Translations under genes and position numbers: made by a program
Notes under the pieces: generated by a model
Told to the model about the DNA's origin: nothing
The model's database searches: none
What the model saw: only the letters and a program-made list of their open reading frames with translations
Source of the DNA: Oligoflexia bacterium
GTDB lineage: Bacteria > Bdellovibrionota_C > UBA2361 > JAFLCA01
DNA: 64,000 bases
Assembly (NCBI GenBank): GCA_019694465.1
Contig: JAIBBV010000008.1
Location: 18,086 to 82,085, forward strand
Direction: 5' to 3'
Part shown: piece by piece, positions 6,700-16,322 of the stretch
How the letters are laid out: every line of letters begins with the position of its first letter
How positions within the stretch are numbered: position 1 is the first letter of the stretch

Positions 6700-9600
6700 T
6701 CAATTCAACTGATCCGGATCTGTAAAATAATTTGGAGTAGGAATTGATTCAATATCTCTTTGCGGTTGTTCCGTCTGCTGACTTTGAAGAATAGCAGGAT
6801 CGTTTAGTAAGCGAGCAGATTCAAGAATAGATTTAACATTACTTGTCATTCGCTTAAATCCGTAGGCATTAAGAACCGATCTAAATAGTTCATCTCCACT
6901 ATAAGATGAAAATCTTTTCATAAGATCAGCAATTTCCCTCAATGGAATCTCATCCAAGGTTCTCGATCCTGGTGGTCGAAGGCGAACAATCGGCGAACCC
7001 ACTTTACGCACAACCCAGTTCAATTTATCGTTAGATTTCCCTTGAGCTTCCTTTTCAATCTCACCTCGCTTTAATAGCCTGTCGACCGCTTTTAGTAATT
7101 CAGCTTCAATCTGATGTCCTAACTTTCCGATACCTGCTCCACGAACGTAGATTCTGAGCAAATGGGCGACCTGTATCGGAGACTCAATTGCTATAATCTC
7201 CATTATGGAATTTGAGATTTCAGAGGTCGATGCCCGTCTAGGATCAGGGAGTGATGAACCACTCCAAGATGAATAGTGCTCAGTAAATATATTTCGATCA
7301 AAGCTAGAAGAGGTTTCAACATGACTATCTTCGAGCGGACTTTTGATCGTGTCTTCAACCTGAGTGGTAAATTGAGTTGGTGGCGTGCTTGTCTGCTGAT
7401 GTTCAAAAACCTTACCTTCTTGAACATTTATAGATGCCTTACGCCCATTTGGATAAATTTGAAGTCTGTCAAGCGCAGCCCACAGCCCACTCATAGCCTG
7501 TTCAGCATCCCTATAAAAACTGCTTTCCCTTACCCTCCAGAATGTCCATCCACATCGTTCAAGTTGACGCTGGCGAACCATATCATTTTCAAAGTGTTCC
7601 GCTCCGTGCCAGTGATCTCCATCACATTCAACTGCTAATCGTCCCTGCATACCTTCAACGACAAGATCAATGTTGAATCCAGCAACTTTGAGTTGAGGAA
7701 TTACTCGATAGCCTTTCTCTACGATTTTTAGAAAGACTCGCTGCTCAAAAAGACTATCAAATGGCTCCATTCTGACATCAGGGTAAACCTTTGTATGATC
7801 AAATGTTCCAGGTTCAACTCGTGGATTGTAACAGTATTCAATCAATCTATAACGATAACAATCGGGACTGAGATCCTTGAGCTGCACAGAGTGGAATAAC
7901 CACATTTGTTCTCGTGCTCTGCTTGCTGCAACATTATATGGTCTTGCGTATCTCTCACCAGTTAATGTTGCTAGTCGGGAAGCCTCTCGTGGTGCTGCAA
8001 CCATTGAGAGAAAAATGATATCCCTTTCGTCTCCTTGGAAGTCATATGGATCACCGCAAACTATATTGCGTTTCTCCATTTCATCAGGACCGATAGTATC
8101 AAGCAGTCTACGTTCAATTTCATATGCCTGAGACGAGGTGCTTAGCATACTGATTACGCCAATTGATTTACCTGCATAACGTGGGTCATCAACACATTTT
8201 TTAATTTGTTGGACAATCTGCTCAGCTTCAGCAGGATTTGAGCTTTTCCTACTTCCTTCAGAATATGCGCCATCGACATAGCATGGAACCACGGGTGGAA
8301 GTCTGTTTGCTGTATATTGCTTCAGTGGCTCCATCGGCTCTCCTGCATAGAAGAGGTTGTTTGAGAACTGAATTATCTCTGGCATACACCTGAAGTGTTC
8401 TCGTAACCGAATAAAGCCAGGGAACCGAATCAAAGCCAAATCAAAAAAACTATCGTCCACACCGATATTATCTCGATGAGGCAAATCATTGAGATACTTC
8501 CTTCTAAGCTGATGAACTTCTTCCTTATCAATACCAACCGACTCAGGAGAGATTTGCTTGTTATCTCCTACAACTATGATCTTGTCCGCTATAAACTCCA
8601 AAAATAACGCTTCTGGTCCTGATTGACTAGCTTCGTCAATGATCACGACGTCAAACGAATGTGGTTTTGGCTCAAGAGTTTCTGCTACTCGGTAAATTGG
8701 CATTACCCATGCAGGAATTGCTGATCGGCATTGCTCCATATTCTTTCGAGCTGCGTCTCGATGCTTACCAACGTATTTTCCAGTTCCTTTGCCAATTTTT
8801 TGCATGTTTCTCGCCCATGCAATCAAATTCTGGCGCTCATTCTCAGTGAGGCGATCAAAGAAGTGTCCCCACGAAAGGCAAACCGTCAAATCAGCGATAA
8901 TTCGGTTAATATTGCGTCTTGCTTCTTCAATCTCCCTACCAATCTTTTCACTTGCTTTAGGGTCAGATAGCTTTCTGATCCATCGATCCACTACTGACCA
9001 CTGCCACGCCTTTTGAAACTCGATCAGTCGATCATTCCAAACTGGGTCATTGCAAGAACTCTTAATTTTTTGAAAAAGTTCAGGAGATGTTGTTCTCAAC
9101 GACTCTTCCAATAGGCGTAATCTCTTCAATTCTTTACCAGCAGTGATCAAATCTGCGATTTCAAAAAAGCAAGTTCTGTATTCTGTTAAATTGCGTTGGT
9201 GAATTGCAGAGAGCAATTTGTCAATTTGAGCAGGGCGTAGCTTACCTTCGTAAGCCTTTGTGAGAGTTCGACTTATTTCAAGGACTTTAAGCGATGCCTG
9301 TTCATGTTGTTGGCTTCTTTCTATCGCTTCGAGGATACGACAAAAACCATCTAACGAGCCCAGATCATACCAAACAGGAATCTCAATTTCTCCAATTTCA
9401 ACTAGTTGATCTCTCACGCTAGTCATTTCGCTATGAAGTTCGGCAGCCTCTCTTAGGGGTTCGCAAAGGTCTTCAAACTCAGCAATAGTTCCTGCAAATG
9501 TTGAGAACGGAACTTTACTGATTCGATCCCAAAGATTTTGAAGTGTCTCCAGCTCGTGTTTAGCTTCTAACCACGAAAGAAGTCGCTGGGCTTCATCAAG

Positions 9601-11889
9601 CGAACTAATATTCCTACCGTCGAGATTCACTTGATCAATTAAATATGATCGCTCTTTTACAACTTTTGGTTTTCCGAAGAGTCCTTTAAGTTTTCCACCA
9701 TCTTCAAGGTGTTTTACGAGAATACCGCAATCGGCTAAAGCCTTTGTAGTATTACACTCAACTGGCAAGGAGACGCGGTATGTATCGAGGAATTGGCTGG
9801 CAGTTTTGAGCTTTTCTAGTGCTGCATCAGTTTGCTGAAGTAAAATTCTCCAAGCTCGATCTTTCTCGCCAAGAACTTCTATAAAAACTTGCTCTGCCCA
9901 ACGATGAATATGAGATTTTCCTTTAGATAGCCTGGAGCGTATTTGACGCACACCTGAAGCAATTGCATGAAACTTCCCAGACTCCAGCGTTTTTAATTGT
10001 TCAAATTCTCTCTTTCCTTTGAGTTCCTTCAACGTGGCTGCTGCTGCTTGAGATCGTTCCTCTGCATCAACTATGTCAGCAAACTGTTCAGTGGTCGGCA
10101 AATCAGTTATTTCAAATGGAATTAAGACCGATCCACGAACTACAAGTTCTTCTTCACGCTTTGCCAAATGAAGAAGTTCGCCCATTTCTGCATCTGAAAG
10201 TTCAATACTGTTATTGGTCGCATATTCTGACACCCAACCGAATTTATCAGTCTCTACGGCAAGTCGACGGGCTATTTCAGATAATTTCCCCTTGTAATCG
10301 CCAGTTGGCGCATGATGTTCAACGACTTCCGCCTCTCTAAGAGTTCGTAAATCAGCTTGTAGTCTTGATTGAGACATTCGAGCTTCATGCAATTGCTTTC
10401 TTAAATTCTCAATCGTGCGCTGATTAGCGTTTTTATCCCATGAATTATAGCGATTTGTGATCCCGACAATTGATTCCTCAAGTCCTTCGTATGCTTTTCT
10501 ATCATTACCTAGAAGTGAAACGCAGAGGGCTTGAACCTCTTCTGGAATTTTCTCACTTAACGATTGGAGCGCACGAGCTGTCTGACTTGTAATTAGTATA
10601 CGCTTACCTGACGCAAGGAGATGACAAATCAAGTTTGCGATAGTTTGAGATTTCCCTGTTCCAGGTGGTCCCTGAACAACTACTCCATGATTCGAGTTGA
10701 ACTTATCTACTATTCGTTTCTGTTGTTCGTTATAGGGAAGTGGAAAGTATATTTCGGCATCACCATCAGAACATTTGCCACTCTGCGATTCATCATTGTT
10801 GTAATCTTCCTTATTAACTTCAAGTGTATCAACAACGCTTCTAACACCAATCGGAACGCTATCGGCATCTCCATCTTTAAGCTGCTCAACAATAGACTCA
10901 AAGACATGAATCAATGTTCGAGGTGTGCGTTTTCTTAAAATCAACGCTGGCGCAAAGTGAACTAGTGGCTTTTCTGCCCCACCAGCTTGCCTATCAAGTG
11001 AATGAAAATACTCACCCTCTGAAGAGAAAAAATTTGTCCATCCTCGCAATATGGGTTCAATCTGATTTTGATCCCACCAACGATCGGCAACAGATTTTAG
11101 CTGCTCTACCACTTCCCGATCATTTTCGGGTCGCTTAGCAACATCAAGCATATCTTGTTCTAAGGTCAGCTTGGCACCATCTGCTGCTGGGGAGACTGTT
11201 AGAATACCTCGACCACCCTCAAACGACAGTTCGGTTTGAGCAGTTATTATATGTCGCTTGAGGGGTGACTGACCTTCTGGTTTACACGTAAAAAGACCAA
11301 GTCCAATAACGATCTCAAATGATTCGCCTAAGCGTTTTTGCTTTTGATACAAGGCAAACAGCTTGCCGTATATTTCTTGAACTGGTTGTAGCTTTCTAGT
11401 TTCTTCAGCCCAAGGCTGCCAGTATGTTGCAATCCACTCAACATGAGCATCTTTAATTTCTGGGTGATCGTCTATTCTATGAACAATGACTCGCTCTACA
11501 ATCTCATCGTCTTCATTCTTCTCTTTAACAGTTTCAAAGATTTCCGTTAGTAATGATGGAGGTGAGTCACGGCGAAAATCTTCGACCTCTCCTTCATTAA
11601 CCCATTGTTTGAGTTTTTCAGTTAGTTTTGGCGGTGGTTTGATCTTTGGTTTGATCGCTCTAAGCCAAACATCATCTTCAATTTGCTCACGCTCTGACGC
11701 ATCAACATTCCAGCAAGAACAAAACCATCCAGATTCATGTGGAATTTCACTGAGCCAAATTACATCCTCATACTCTGAAATATCTCTAACTGAAGCGAGT
11801 CGAGCTGAAACAAGTTCTCGTAGGAAGTGAAATAACCTCACCGAGCGATCTACGATTGGGGATATGGGAGAAGCGTTCTGTTCCATCAA
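6700..11889 (-). CDS. Giant SF1 (UPF1-like) helicase fused to a Vsr-like nuclease, putative defence protein
   Basis: This is a 1729-residue protein. A poorly conserved N-terminal region (1-380) is followed by a superfamily 1 helicase with Walker A GPPGTGKS (407-414) and a long coiled-coil-rich insertion (about 470-1050). Motif II is VVIIDEAS (near 1083), and the later motifs are RLREHFRCMPEII, DPYDFQGDERDIIF and NVAASRAREQMW (near 1320). At about 1380-1475 lies a PD-(D/E)XK/Vsr-type nuclease core (FEQRVF, NIDLVVEG, LAVECDGDHWHG, RQLERCGW). The C-terminal 250 residues resemble a DNA- or RNA-binding tail. Single-protein helicase-nuclease fusions of this type occur in anti-phage islands (for example DUF4011-helicase-Vsr proteins). 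I infer the same role here. It stands alone, with the IS66 element on one side and the integrase on the other. Confidence 0.9.
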   Translation of the reverse strand: MMEQNASPISPIVDRSVRLFHFLRELVSARLASVRDISEYEDVIWLSEIPHESGWFCSCWNVDASEREQIEDDVWLRAIKPKIKPPPKLTEKLKQWVNEGEVEDFRRDSPPSLLTEIFETVKEKNEDDEIVERVIVHRIDDHPEIKDAHVEWIATYWQPWAEETRKLQPVQEIYGKLFALYQKQKRLGESFEIVIGLGLFTCKPEGQSPLKRHIITAQTELSFEGGRGILTVSPAADGAKLTLEQDMLDVAKRPENDREVVEQLKSVADRWWDQNQIEPILRGWTNFFSSEGEYFHSLDRQAGGAEKPLVHFAPALILRKRTPRTLIHVFESIVEQLKDGDADSVPIGVRSVVDTLEVNKEDYNNDESQSGKCSDGDAEIYFPLPYNEQQKRIVDKFNSNHGVVVQGPPGTGKSQTIANLICHLLASGKRILITSQTARALQSLSEKIPEEVQALCVSLLGNDRKAYEGLEESIVGITNRYNSWDKNANQRTIENLRKQLHEARMSQSRLQADLRTLREAEVVEHHAPTGDYKGKLSEIARRLAVETDKFGWVSEYATNNSIELSDAEMGELLHLAKREEELVVRGSVLIPFEITDLPTTEQFADIVDAEERSQAAAATLKELKGKREFEQLKTLESGKFHAIASGVRQIRSRLSKGKSHIHRWAEQVFIEVLGEKDRAWRILLQQTDAALEKLKTASQFLDTYRVSLPVECNTTKALADCGILVKHLEDGGKLKGLFGKPKVVKERSYLIDQVNLDGRNISSLDEAQRLLSWLEAKHELETLQNLWDRISKVPFSTFAGTIAEFEDLCEPLREAAELHSEMTSVRDQLVEIGEIEIPVWYDLGSLDGFCRILEAIERSQQHEQASLKVLEISRTLTKAYEGKLRPAQIDKLLSAIHQRNLTEYRTCFFEIADLITAGKELKRLRLLEESLRTTSPELFQKIKSSCNDPVWNDRLIEFQKAWQWSVVDRWIRKLSDPKASEKIGREIEEARRNINRIIADLTVCLSWGHFFDRLTENERQNLIAWARNMQKIGKGTGKYVGKHRDAARKNMEQCRSAIPAWVMPIYRVAETLEPKPHSFDVVIIDEASQSGPEALFLEFIADKIIVVGDNKQISPESVGIDKEEVHQLRRKYLNDLPHRDNIGVDDSFFDLALIRFPGFIRLREHFRCMPEIIQFSNNLFYAGEPMEPLKQYTANRLPPVVPCYVDGAYSEGSRKSSNPAEAEQIVQQIKKCVDDPRYAGKSIGVISMLSTSSQAYEIERRLLDTIGPDEMEKRNIVCGDPYDFQGDERDIIFLSMVAAPREASRLATLTGERYARPYNVAASRAREQMWLFHSVQLKDLSPDCYRYRLIEYCYNPRVEPGTFDHTKVYPDVRMEPFDSLFEQRVFLKIVEKGYRVIPQLKVAGFNIDLVVEGMQGRLAVECDGDHWHGAEHFENDMVRQRQLERCGWTFWRVRESSFYRDAEQAMSGLWAALDRLQIYPNGRKASINVQEGKVFEHQQTSTPPTQFTTQVEDTIKSPLEDSHVETSSSFDRNIFTEHYSSWSGSSLPDPRRASTSEISNSIMEIIAIESPIQVAHLLRIYVRGAGIGKLGHQIEAELLKAVDRLLKRGEIEKEAQGKSNDKLNWVVRKVGSPIVRLRPPGSRTLDEIPLREIADLMKRFSSYSGDELFRSVLNAYGFKRMTSNVKSILESARLLNDPAILQSQQTEQPQRDIESIPTPNYFTDPDQLN

Positions 11890-12093
11890 GGTATTTCACA
11901 AACTAAATCCGATAATTGCCTGAAAACACTATCACATTCTGTCACATGTATAAATCATAAACTGATTGAGGAGGAACTATCGAATGTAGCTGAATTGAGC
12001 CGAGAACAGCCGAGGATCGAAATCCGACTAGCGACCTAGGGTGAGGTATACCCTTGATACATCCAAACGAGCCAAGCGTAAGCCAAAAGGCGA

Positions 12094-13602
12094 TCAGTCT
12101 TTTAGATACGGGTTCACCTTTGGGTCTTTCAGGTGATCTAGGTTCACCATGTATTTGATCTGATTAACCGCTTCGTGAAGGTTCTTCACATTTATCTTGT
12201 GAGCGTATGTTTGCATCGTTTCTGAACGACCTTTCTCGTGACCTAGAAGCTCATTGATAACTCGCTCATGCAGATTTGCATCGGTTCTGTTTGAAAGATT
12301 GGTAGCTACGGTATGACGAAATGAATGAAAACCTTTGATCTCTCTTTTAAGATCCATCGGTTGAACGCCACACCGTCTTTGAAAATCACAAAACCATTTT
12401 GATGCACTGCCACCATATCCATTTACTTTTCCCTTTTTCAGTTGAGGGAAAAGACGCTCTTCTCGGTGCTGCTTTTGCCGATTAACAAAGTTGATAAAAC
12501 CAAGATCGATTAGTGTTTGATGAACTGGAACATCACGAATGCTTTGATCGTTCTTTACCTGACGATCTCCACCATCTCTAATCTTTATAACCCAAATATC
12601 ACTTGAACGTCTTAGATCCTCAACGTGAAGTTGACAGAGTTCATTTAACCTTGCGCCAGTGAACATTCCGAGCAGAGGCAACCAAAAATGATGATGATGT
12701 TTCCAAAGACCTTTAGTGTATTCATCAGAGGCAAATATCTTTCGCAAATCTTGTGTTGAAAAAGGTATGCGCTTTTTAGCTTCTCGCTCTGGTAGTTTGA
12801 AAGTGAGAACACTTCCAATATCATCAGTCATGAAACCGTTAAGTCTCGCCCATTTGAGAAAAGTCTTAGTGCGAGAGAGATACTTCACCGCATTACGAGC
12901 ACCGAAACGCTCTTCAACAGGAATATCCATTTTCAGAAGCTCTTCAACCGATAGATGCCTGTATTTTGCGATCTTGGTGCGGTTCTTTGGGAACTTGAAA
13001 ACTGCGTCTTTATACTTCCGCATATCTTCAAGAGTAAGTGCACCGATCTTTCTATCGCCAATAACTTCAACAAGCAGATCAAGAAGGAACATATTTTCCA
13101 TCTTGGTCTTGTATCGCCAATGCAATGTCTGTTCATCGCAGTATTGCTTGATTGCATCTGATATTCTGGTTGCTGGAAGACCCTGAAGGCGTGGTTCTCT
13201 GATCTTTTTCTTTTTACCAACGCCAGGTTGATCTAGGTGTATGACTTCAAGCGGAAGTTCCAGTCTTTGACGTGCTTCTTCAAGTAAGCGGGTAAAGAAC
13301 TCTTGCCGTGCTCTGCGATCTTCATCATCTTTGCGTGAAAGTTCGTCTATGCACTTTCGCAACCATTCAATCGGGTTATCTTCGGTCTGAGGTTTCATTG
13401 ATATTTCCAACATCAACGCTTCAACCCCAACCAAAATCCTTCTTGCTCGTGCTAACGCTACGCTTCTAAGGTTCGTGCCGAGGGAACGCCGTATCTCAAA
13501 CCTTCTATCGGCATAACCGCTAAAAATCTTAGGAACTAAGTAACGGAAGTAGAATGTTCCGTGTCTGTTGCGAACAACAAATGAAGGGGTAGCTGATGGC
13601 AT
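12094..13602 (-). CDS. Tyrosine-type site-specific integrase
   Basis: This 502-residue phage/island integrase has an N-terminal arm-binding segment (RNRHGTFYFRYLVPKIF, RRSLGTNLRSVALARARR) and a core-binding SAM-like domain around 165-290. The catalytic domain has Arg in TGARLNELCQLH (near 316), HSFRH (near 427), LLGHEKGRS, and a nucleophile Tyr in MQTYAHK (near 466). It lies about 190 bp from the 3' end of ssrA and is transcribed away from it, the usual position for an integrase that inserts its island into tmRNA. All catalytic residues are present, so it may be active. Confidence 0.96.
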   Translation of the reverse strand: MPSATPSFVVRNRHGTFYFRYLVPKIFSGYADRRFEIRRSLGTNLRSVALARARRILVGVEALMLEISMKPQTEDNPIEWLRKCIDELSRKDDEDRRARQEFFTRLLEEARQRLELPLEVIHLDQPGVGKKKKIREPRLQGLPATRISDAIKQYCDEQTLHWRYKTKMENMFLLDLLVEVIGDRKIGALTLEDMRKYKDAVFKFPKNRTKIAKYRHLSVEELLKMDIPVEERFGARNAVKYLSRTKTFLKWARLNGFMTDDIGSVLTFKLPEREAKKRIPFSTQDLRKIFASDEYTKGLWKHHHHFWLPLLGMFTGARLNELCQLHVEDLRRSSDIWVIKIRDGGDRQVKNDQSIRDVPVHQTLIDLGFINFVNRQKQHREERLFPQLKKGKVNGYGGSASKWFCDFQRRCGVQPMDLKREIKGFHSFRHTVATNLSNRTDANLHERVINELLGHEKGRSETMQTYAHKINVKNLHEAVNQIKYMVNLDHLKDPKVNPYLKD

Positions 13603-13645
13603 AAATCTCTCCTAAAAACGGCTAGTTGCACGTTCAGGAAAGAAG

Positions 13646-13726
13646 TTTTCAGGGTGGGAGGTGTGACATTAAGTGTGACACTGTGCGTGACACCTCAACG
13701 ATTACATCAACCTCCACACCTGAAAA
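13646..13726. promoter_or_regulatory. Direct-repeat array framed by inverted repeats, likely integrase/excisionase arm sites
   Basis: GTGTGACA (13661), GTGTGACA (13673) and GCGTGACA (13685) recur at an exact 12-bp period. They are framed by imperfect inverted arms, TTTTCAGGGTGGGAGG (13646-13661) and CCTCCACACCTGAAAA (13711-13726), which match at 14 of 16 positions. Arm-type and directionality-factor sites are normally found here, between the integrase start and the attachment site. The functional assignment is inference. Confidence 0.55.
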
Positions 13727-13790
13727 GCGACCTAACTACTTAAAACAAAATAACTTTTTCACTCGCTAAGTAGCGAAAAAATTATTGGAT

Positions 13791-13830
13791 TGGAGATGCG
13801 GGGAATCGAACCCCGGTCCGAGAAGATTCA
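13791..13830. other. Island attachment junction at the 3' end of ssrA
   Basis: The T-arm and acceptor 3' strand of tmRNA end at 13791, where island sequence with the integrase begins. The matching att copy would be a repeat of the last part of ssrA. I see none between 1 and 13790, so the other end of the island must lie left of this window. The exact crossover core cannot be set from one end. Confidence 0.65.
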
Positions 13831-14180
13831 GCTTGAGCCTTCTACACGCTTAGTGTGCTAATTAGTGTCATCATACAGTCTCGAGCAAACGCGATGCTAT
13901 ATGACCAGCTTCGAGAGTTTCAATGATTTGACCGAAGCAATTCAAATCATCTAAGCCCGATATATAAGCCTCTAACGAGCAACGGGCGTACCCGTTAAAG
14001 ACCGGCCCGGAGCCGAAGCTGCGAGCCTAACCTGCGATCCCTGCTGTCTTAGGCAGCAAGAACTGCTGGCGCGAAATCTTCACGATTTGCATTTAGAGTT
14101 TTCCCGCTTTTTACGAGGCCAGCGGGTCCTCGGCGTGCTTACTCAAACCTCCTACATCCCGTCGAAACCTTTACACCCCC
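13791..14180 (-). ncRNA. ssrA: tmRNA (transfer-messenger RNA), one-piece
   Basis: Read on the minus strand, the 5' end is GGGGGTGTAAAGGTTTCGAC and the 3' end is GGTTCGATTCCCCGCATCTC plus CA. The 5' GGGGGTG pairs with the 3' CATCTCC through two G-U wobbles. The tRNA-like 5' region (GACGGGAT, CCTCGTAAAAAGCGGG) matches known tmRNAs. The tag frame runs from GCA at about 14090 to TAA and encodes ANREDFAPAVLAA, with the LAA end recognised by tail-specific proteases. The 3' CCA is not encoded. tmRNA rescues stalled ribosomes with SmpB. The island integrated at its 3' end, which would leave a functional gene. Confidence 0.95.
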
Positions 14181-14200
14181 AAAAGTTGGGGCAAAAGACT

Positions 14201-14229
14201 ATTTTACTTGATGGCCTGCCTCTGTGCAA
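14201..14229 (-). promoter_or_regulatory. Predicted ssrA promoter
   Basis: On the minus strand, TTGCAC (14224-14229) and TAAAAT (14201-14206) are 17 bp apart, ending about 20 bases before the mature tmRNA 5' end. That leaves a short leader for RNase P to remove. Confidence 0.7.
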
Positions 14230-14433
14230 CGTCTATCTAGTAACGCAAGCAGAGGGCGTTTCTCCCCTTCGTCCACCCAGTTCCGAAACTAAAAGCTGTC
14301 TCGTAAGTACTATAGGCAAAGCCCACTTAGTACTGCGAGCCCTGTTATTCGAGCATGGCAATTAATGAACCTGCCTCACGCCGTATTCATACGGTAAGTT
14401 CCAGTATTTGGAACAGCTCAAGCACTTGGGCCG

Positions 14434-14482
14434 CTTAACAAGGTGAAGTGGATTGCTTTGTTCGCAATACACGCGCGTTAAG
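14434..14482 (-). repeat. Dispersed intergenic repeat copy (minus orientation)
   Basis: The reverse strand reads CTTAAC, then GTATTGCGAACAAAGCAATC, then GTTAAG, with 6-bp inverted ends. It is one of several copies of a repeat with the core ATTGCGAGCGAAGCGAAG found between genes in this window. It lies in the 331-bp gap between the secreted-protein gene and the ssrA promoter. I see no gene in that gap. Confidence 0.65.
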
Positions 14483-14511
14483 TATATCTAGGGCCAGTTT
14501 TCTTTCGACTC

Positions 14512-16020
14512 TTAATGCGGACAAGCTGTGTTATAGTTATTGTATGCTGCTTGAACATTTGAGTCGCCGTTACAGAAATCCATTCCATCTAAGCGCTCGC
14601 CCTCGCAGGTTTGCTGTACTGCCTGACCATCGCTGCTTGCGAGGTTGAACGACAGCACTACGTCAGCGCTCGCATTACAGGAAAACTCAGACGTATCAGT
14701 CGTTACATTAGCAGGATTGCTGTAGAATGGGTCTGTGTCGATATCCACTTCAGCCAGCATGGCCCCATAGGTTGTGCCTGTCGCGGACAGATAGGCCGGC
14801 TCGCGGTACTCAACTTCAGCGCTGTAGTCATTGCCCGGAGTATCCTTCTTATCTTTGTAGGCACCAGCAATTAATCTTAGGTTCGAGACAGAAGTGCCAC
14901 TAAAGAGCGAAACTGAGTATGAGCGCCGTCCCTCGAATCCCACAAAAGTGTCATAGGATTTGCTTCTGATTACATTGTTACCATCAATTACGAGGTAGGA
15001 CTTAAATGACGAATTTGATCCGCTAAATTCGCTATTGGCGCTTCTGTCGCGGCTCGCGTCGAAAACAATTGATCCATCTTGCTGGGTCAGGAAGGCACGC
15101 ACGGTACTCGTGAATTGCCCACTGCCATCGCCAGTGCCAACGACATTCGCAATGAATTCGCCGCTAAGTTTTACTGTGGTTTTTTCATAGTCAGTTGGTT
15201 GGGAGTTAGGGCTATTACAGAACCACAAGTGATAGCGGAACTGATTCCCACGGGCTGCGTTATCCGCAGCGGAGAATATCTTGATATAGATGTATGATCC
15301 TCCCGCACTGACTTTTACTATGCGTTCTGAGCTTGGGGCGGGCGCAAGCACTTGCTCGATGTCGCCACCTGGTAAGCTGCCAGACACCACGCTGACAGTG
15401 TTTGAGTCAACTAGAGCTTGGCTGGCCATGTGCTTAAGATAGCAGAGGCTTGTACCGCTCTGCACAATGTTCTGGAAATTATATCCGACATTCTGTGCTA
15501 AATAGCAGCCGGAGAATCCAGAGGACTCTCCATCGCTAAGGCCATTGAGAAATTCTGAACACTGACCAACAGTGGCGGTACTGCCGGCTACGGCATCAAC
15601 AACGCCCGTGCGCCAAAAGAGGTCTTTGATGGTGCTTAGCAGTGCTATGGCGGGCAATGTCGGTGGGGTGCCAGATACGCTAGAAGTGCTTGCGCCACCA
15701 CTGGTTTTCGCCCGTGCGAGGTTGGCAAGACTTGGTAATTTGCTTAGGTTGCTGGCGCTTCCTGGTTCCAGAAGTTGTGCGCAGCGTTTAGCCCAGTTTG
15801 CGCTCTTGGTAAGATTCTTTAGCGAGAAATTCGCGTAGACGCCGTTTGTAAGTAGACGCGCTCGTCGCCACTTTCCATTAACTGGAATACAGTAGCTCGT
15901 GCCTTTATATTTAATAGTTGAGCTAAGCTTCTTAACTATAGCTTCGGAAGGGCAAGGGCAGAAAAGTCCCAAAGTAAGGATGGAGATTAACGTAATGAGT
16001 CCAATATGTCTTCTTAACAT
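14512..16020 (-). CDS. Secreted hypothetical protein
   Basis: This 502-residue protein begins with a clear signal peptide (MLRRHIGLITLISILTLGLF, cleavage likely after CPSEA). The mature part is rich in Ser, Thr, Gly and Asn and has several cysteines that could form disulfides. Its middle and end look beta-rich, as in an extracellular or periplasmic domain. I recognise no family. It is alone on the minus strand between ssrA and THX, with the intergenic repeat downstream. An adhesin-like or surface role is possible but not shown. Confidence 0.8.
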   Translation of the reverse strand: MLRRHIGLITLISILTLGLFCPCPSEAIVKKLSSTIKYKGTSYCIPVNGKWRRARLLTNGVYANFSLKNLTKSANWAKRCAQLLEPGSASNLSKLPSLANLARAKTSGGASTSSVSGTPPTLPAIALLSTIKDLFWRTGVVDAVAGSTATVGQCSEFLNGLSDGESSGFSGCYLAQNVGYNFQNIVQSGTSLCYLKHMASQALVDSNTVSVVSGSLPGGDIEQVLAPAPSSERIVKVSAGGSYIYIKIFSAADNAARGNQFRYHLWFCNSPNSQPTDYEKTTVKLSGEFIANVVGTGDGSGQFTSTVRAFLTQQDGSIVFDASRDRSANSEFSGSNSSFKSYLVIDGNNVIRSKSYDTFVGFEGRRSYSVSLFSGTSVSNLRLIAGAYKDKKDTPGNDYSAEVEYREPAYLSATGTTYGAMLAEVDIDTDPFYSNPANVTTDTSEFSCNASADVVLSFNLASSDGQAVQQTCEGERLDGMDFCNGDSNVQAAYNNYNTACPH

Positions 16021-16177
16021 AGGCGCTTCCCCGTAGAGTTTCTAAAGGCATGCTAGGGCGTTGGTACAGAACGCCGCTGTTATTGGAGATGATTGGCTTT
16101 GTTGATGAGATTCAAGAGAGTGTGATAGAACAGGGTCTTCGTCGTTTTATACGATTTCGTAAAGTATAGAGGAAAAT

Positions 16178-16315
16178 ATGGGAAAGGGAGATAAGAGAAC
16201 ACGCCGTGGAAAGATTTTTGCTGCCAGCTTCGGCAAGAGTCGTCGTACCGCGAAGGCCAAGCGCGCCATGAAACGAGCTGCAGCTAAGGGCGGCAAAGCA
16301 AAGAAGTCGAAATAA
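16178..16315 (+). CDS. 30S ribosomal protein THX (bTHX)
   Basis: This 45-residue basic protein starts MGKGDKRTRRGKIF, the hallmark N-terminus of THX, a small peptide that sits at the top of the 30S head. A GAGG Shine-Dalgarno lies 8 bp upstream of ATG 16178. The C-terminal half (SRRTAKAKRAMKRAAAKGG to KAKKSK) is a Lys/Ala-rich extension longer than the classic Thermus protein, as in other Gram-negative homologues. It is a single gene followed by a hairpin. Confidence 0.88.
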   Translation: MGKGDKRTRRGKIFAASFGKSRRTAKAKRAMKRAAAKGGKAKKSK

Positions 16316-16322
16316 GCAGTAT

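Noticed and set aside
13763..13776. Palindrome TCGCTAAGTAGCGA as a terminator for ssrA
   Set aside because: The loop has only two bases and no T-run follows on the minus strand. The T-run lies before it.
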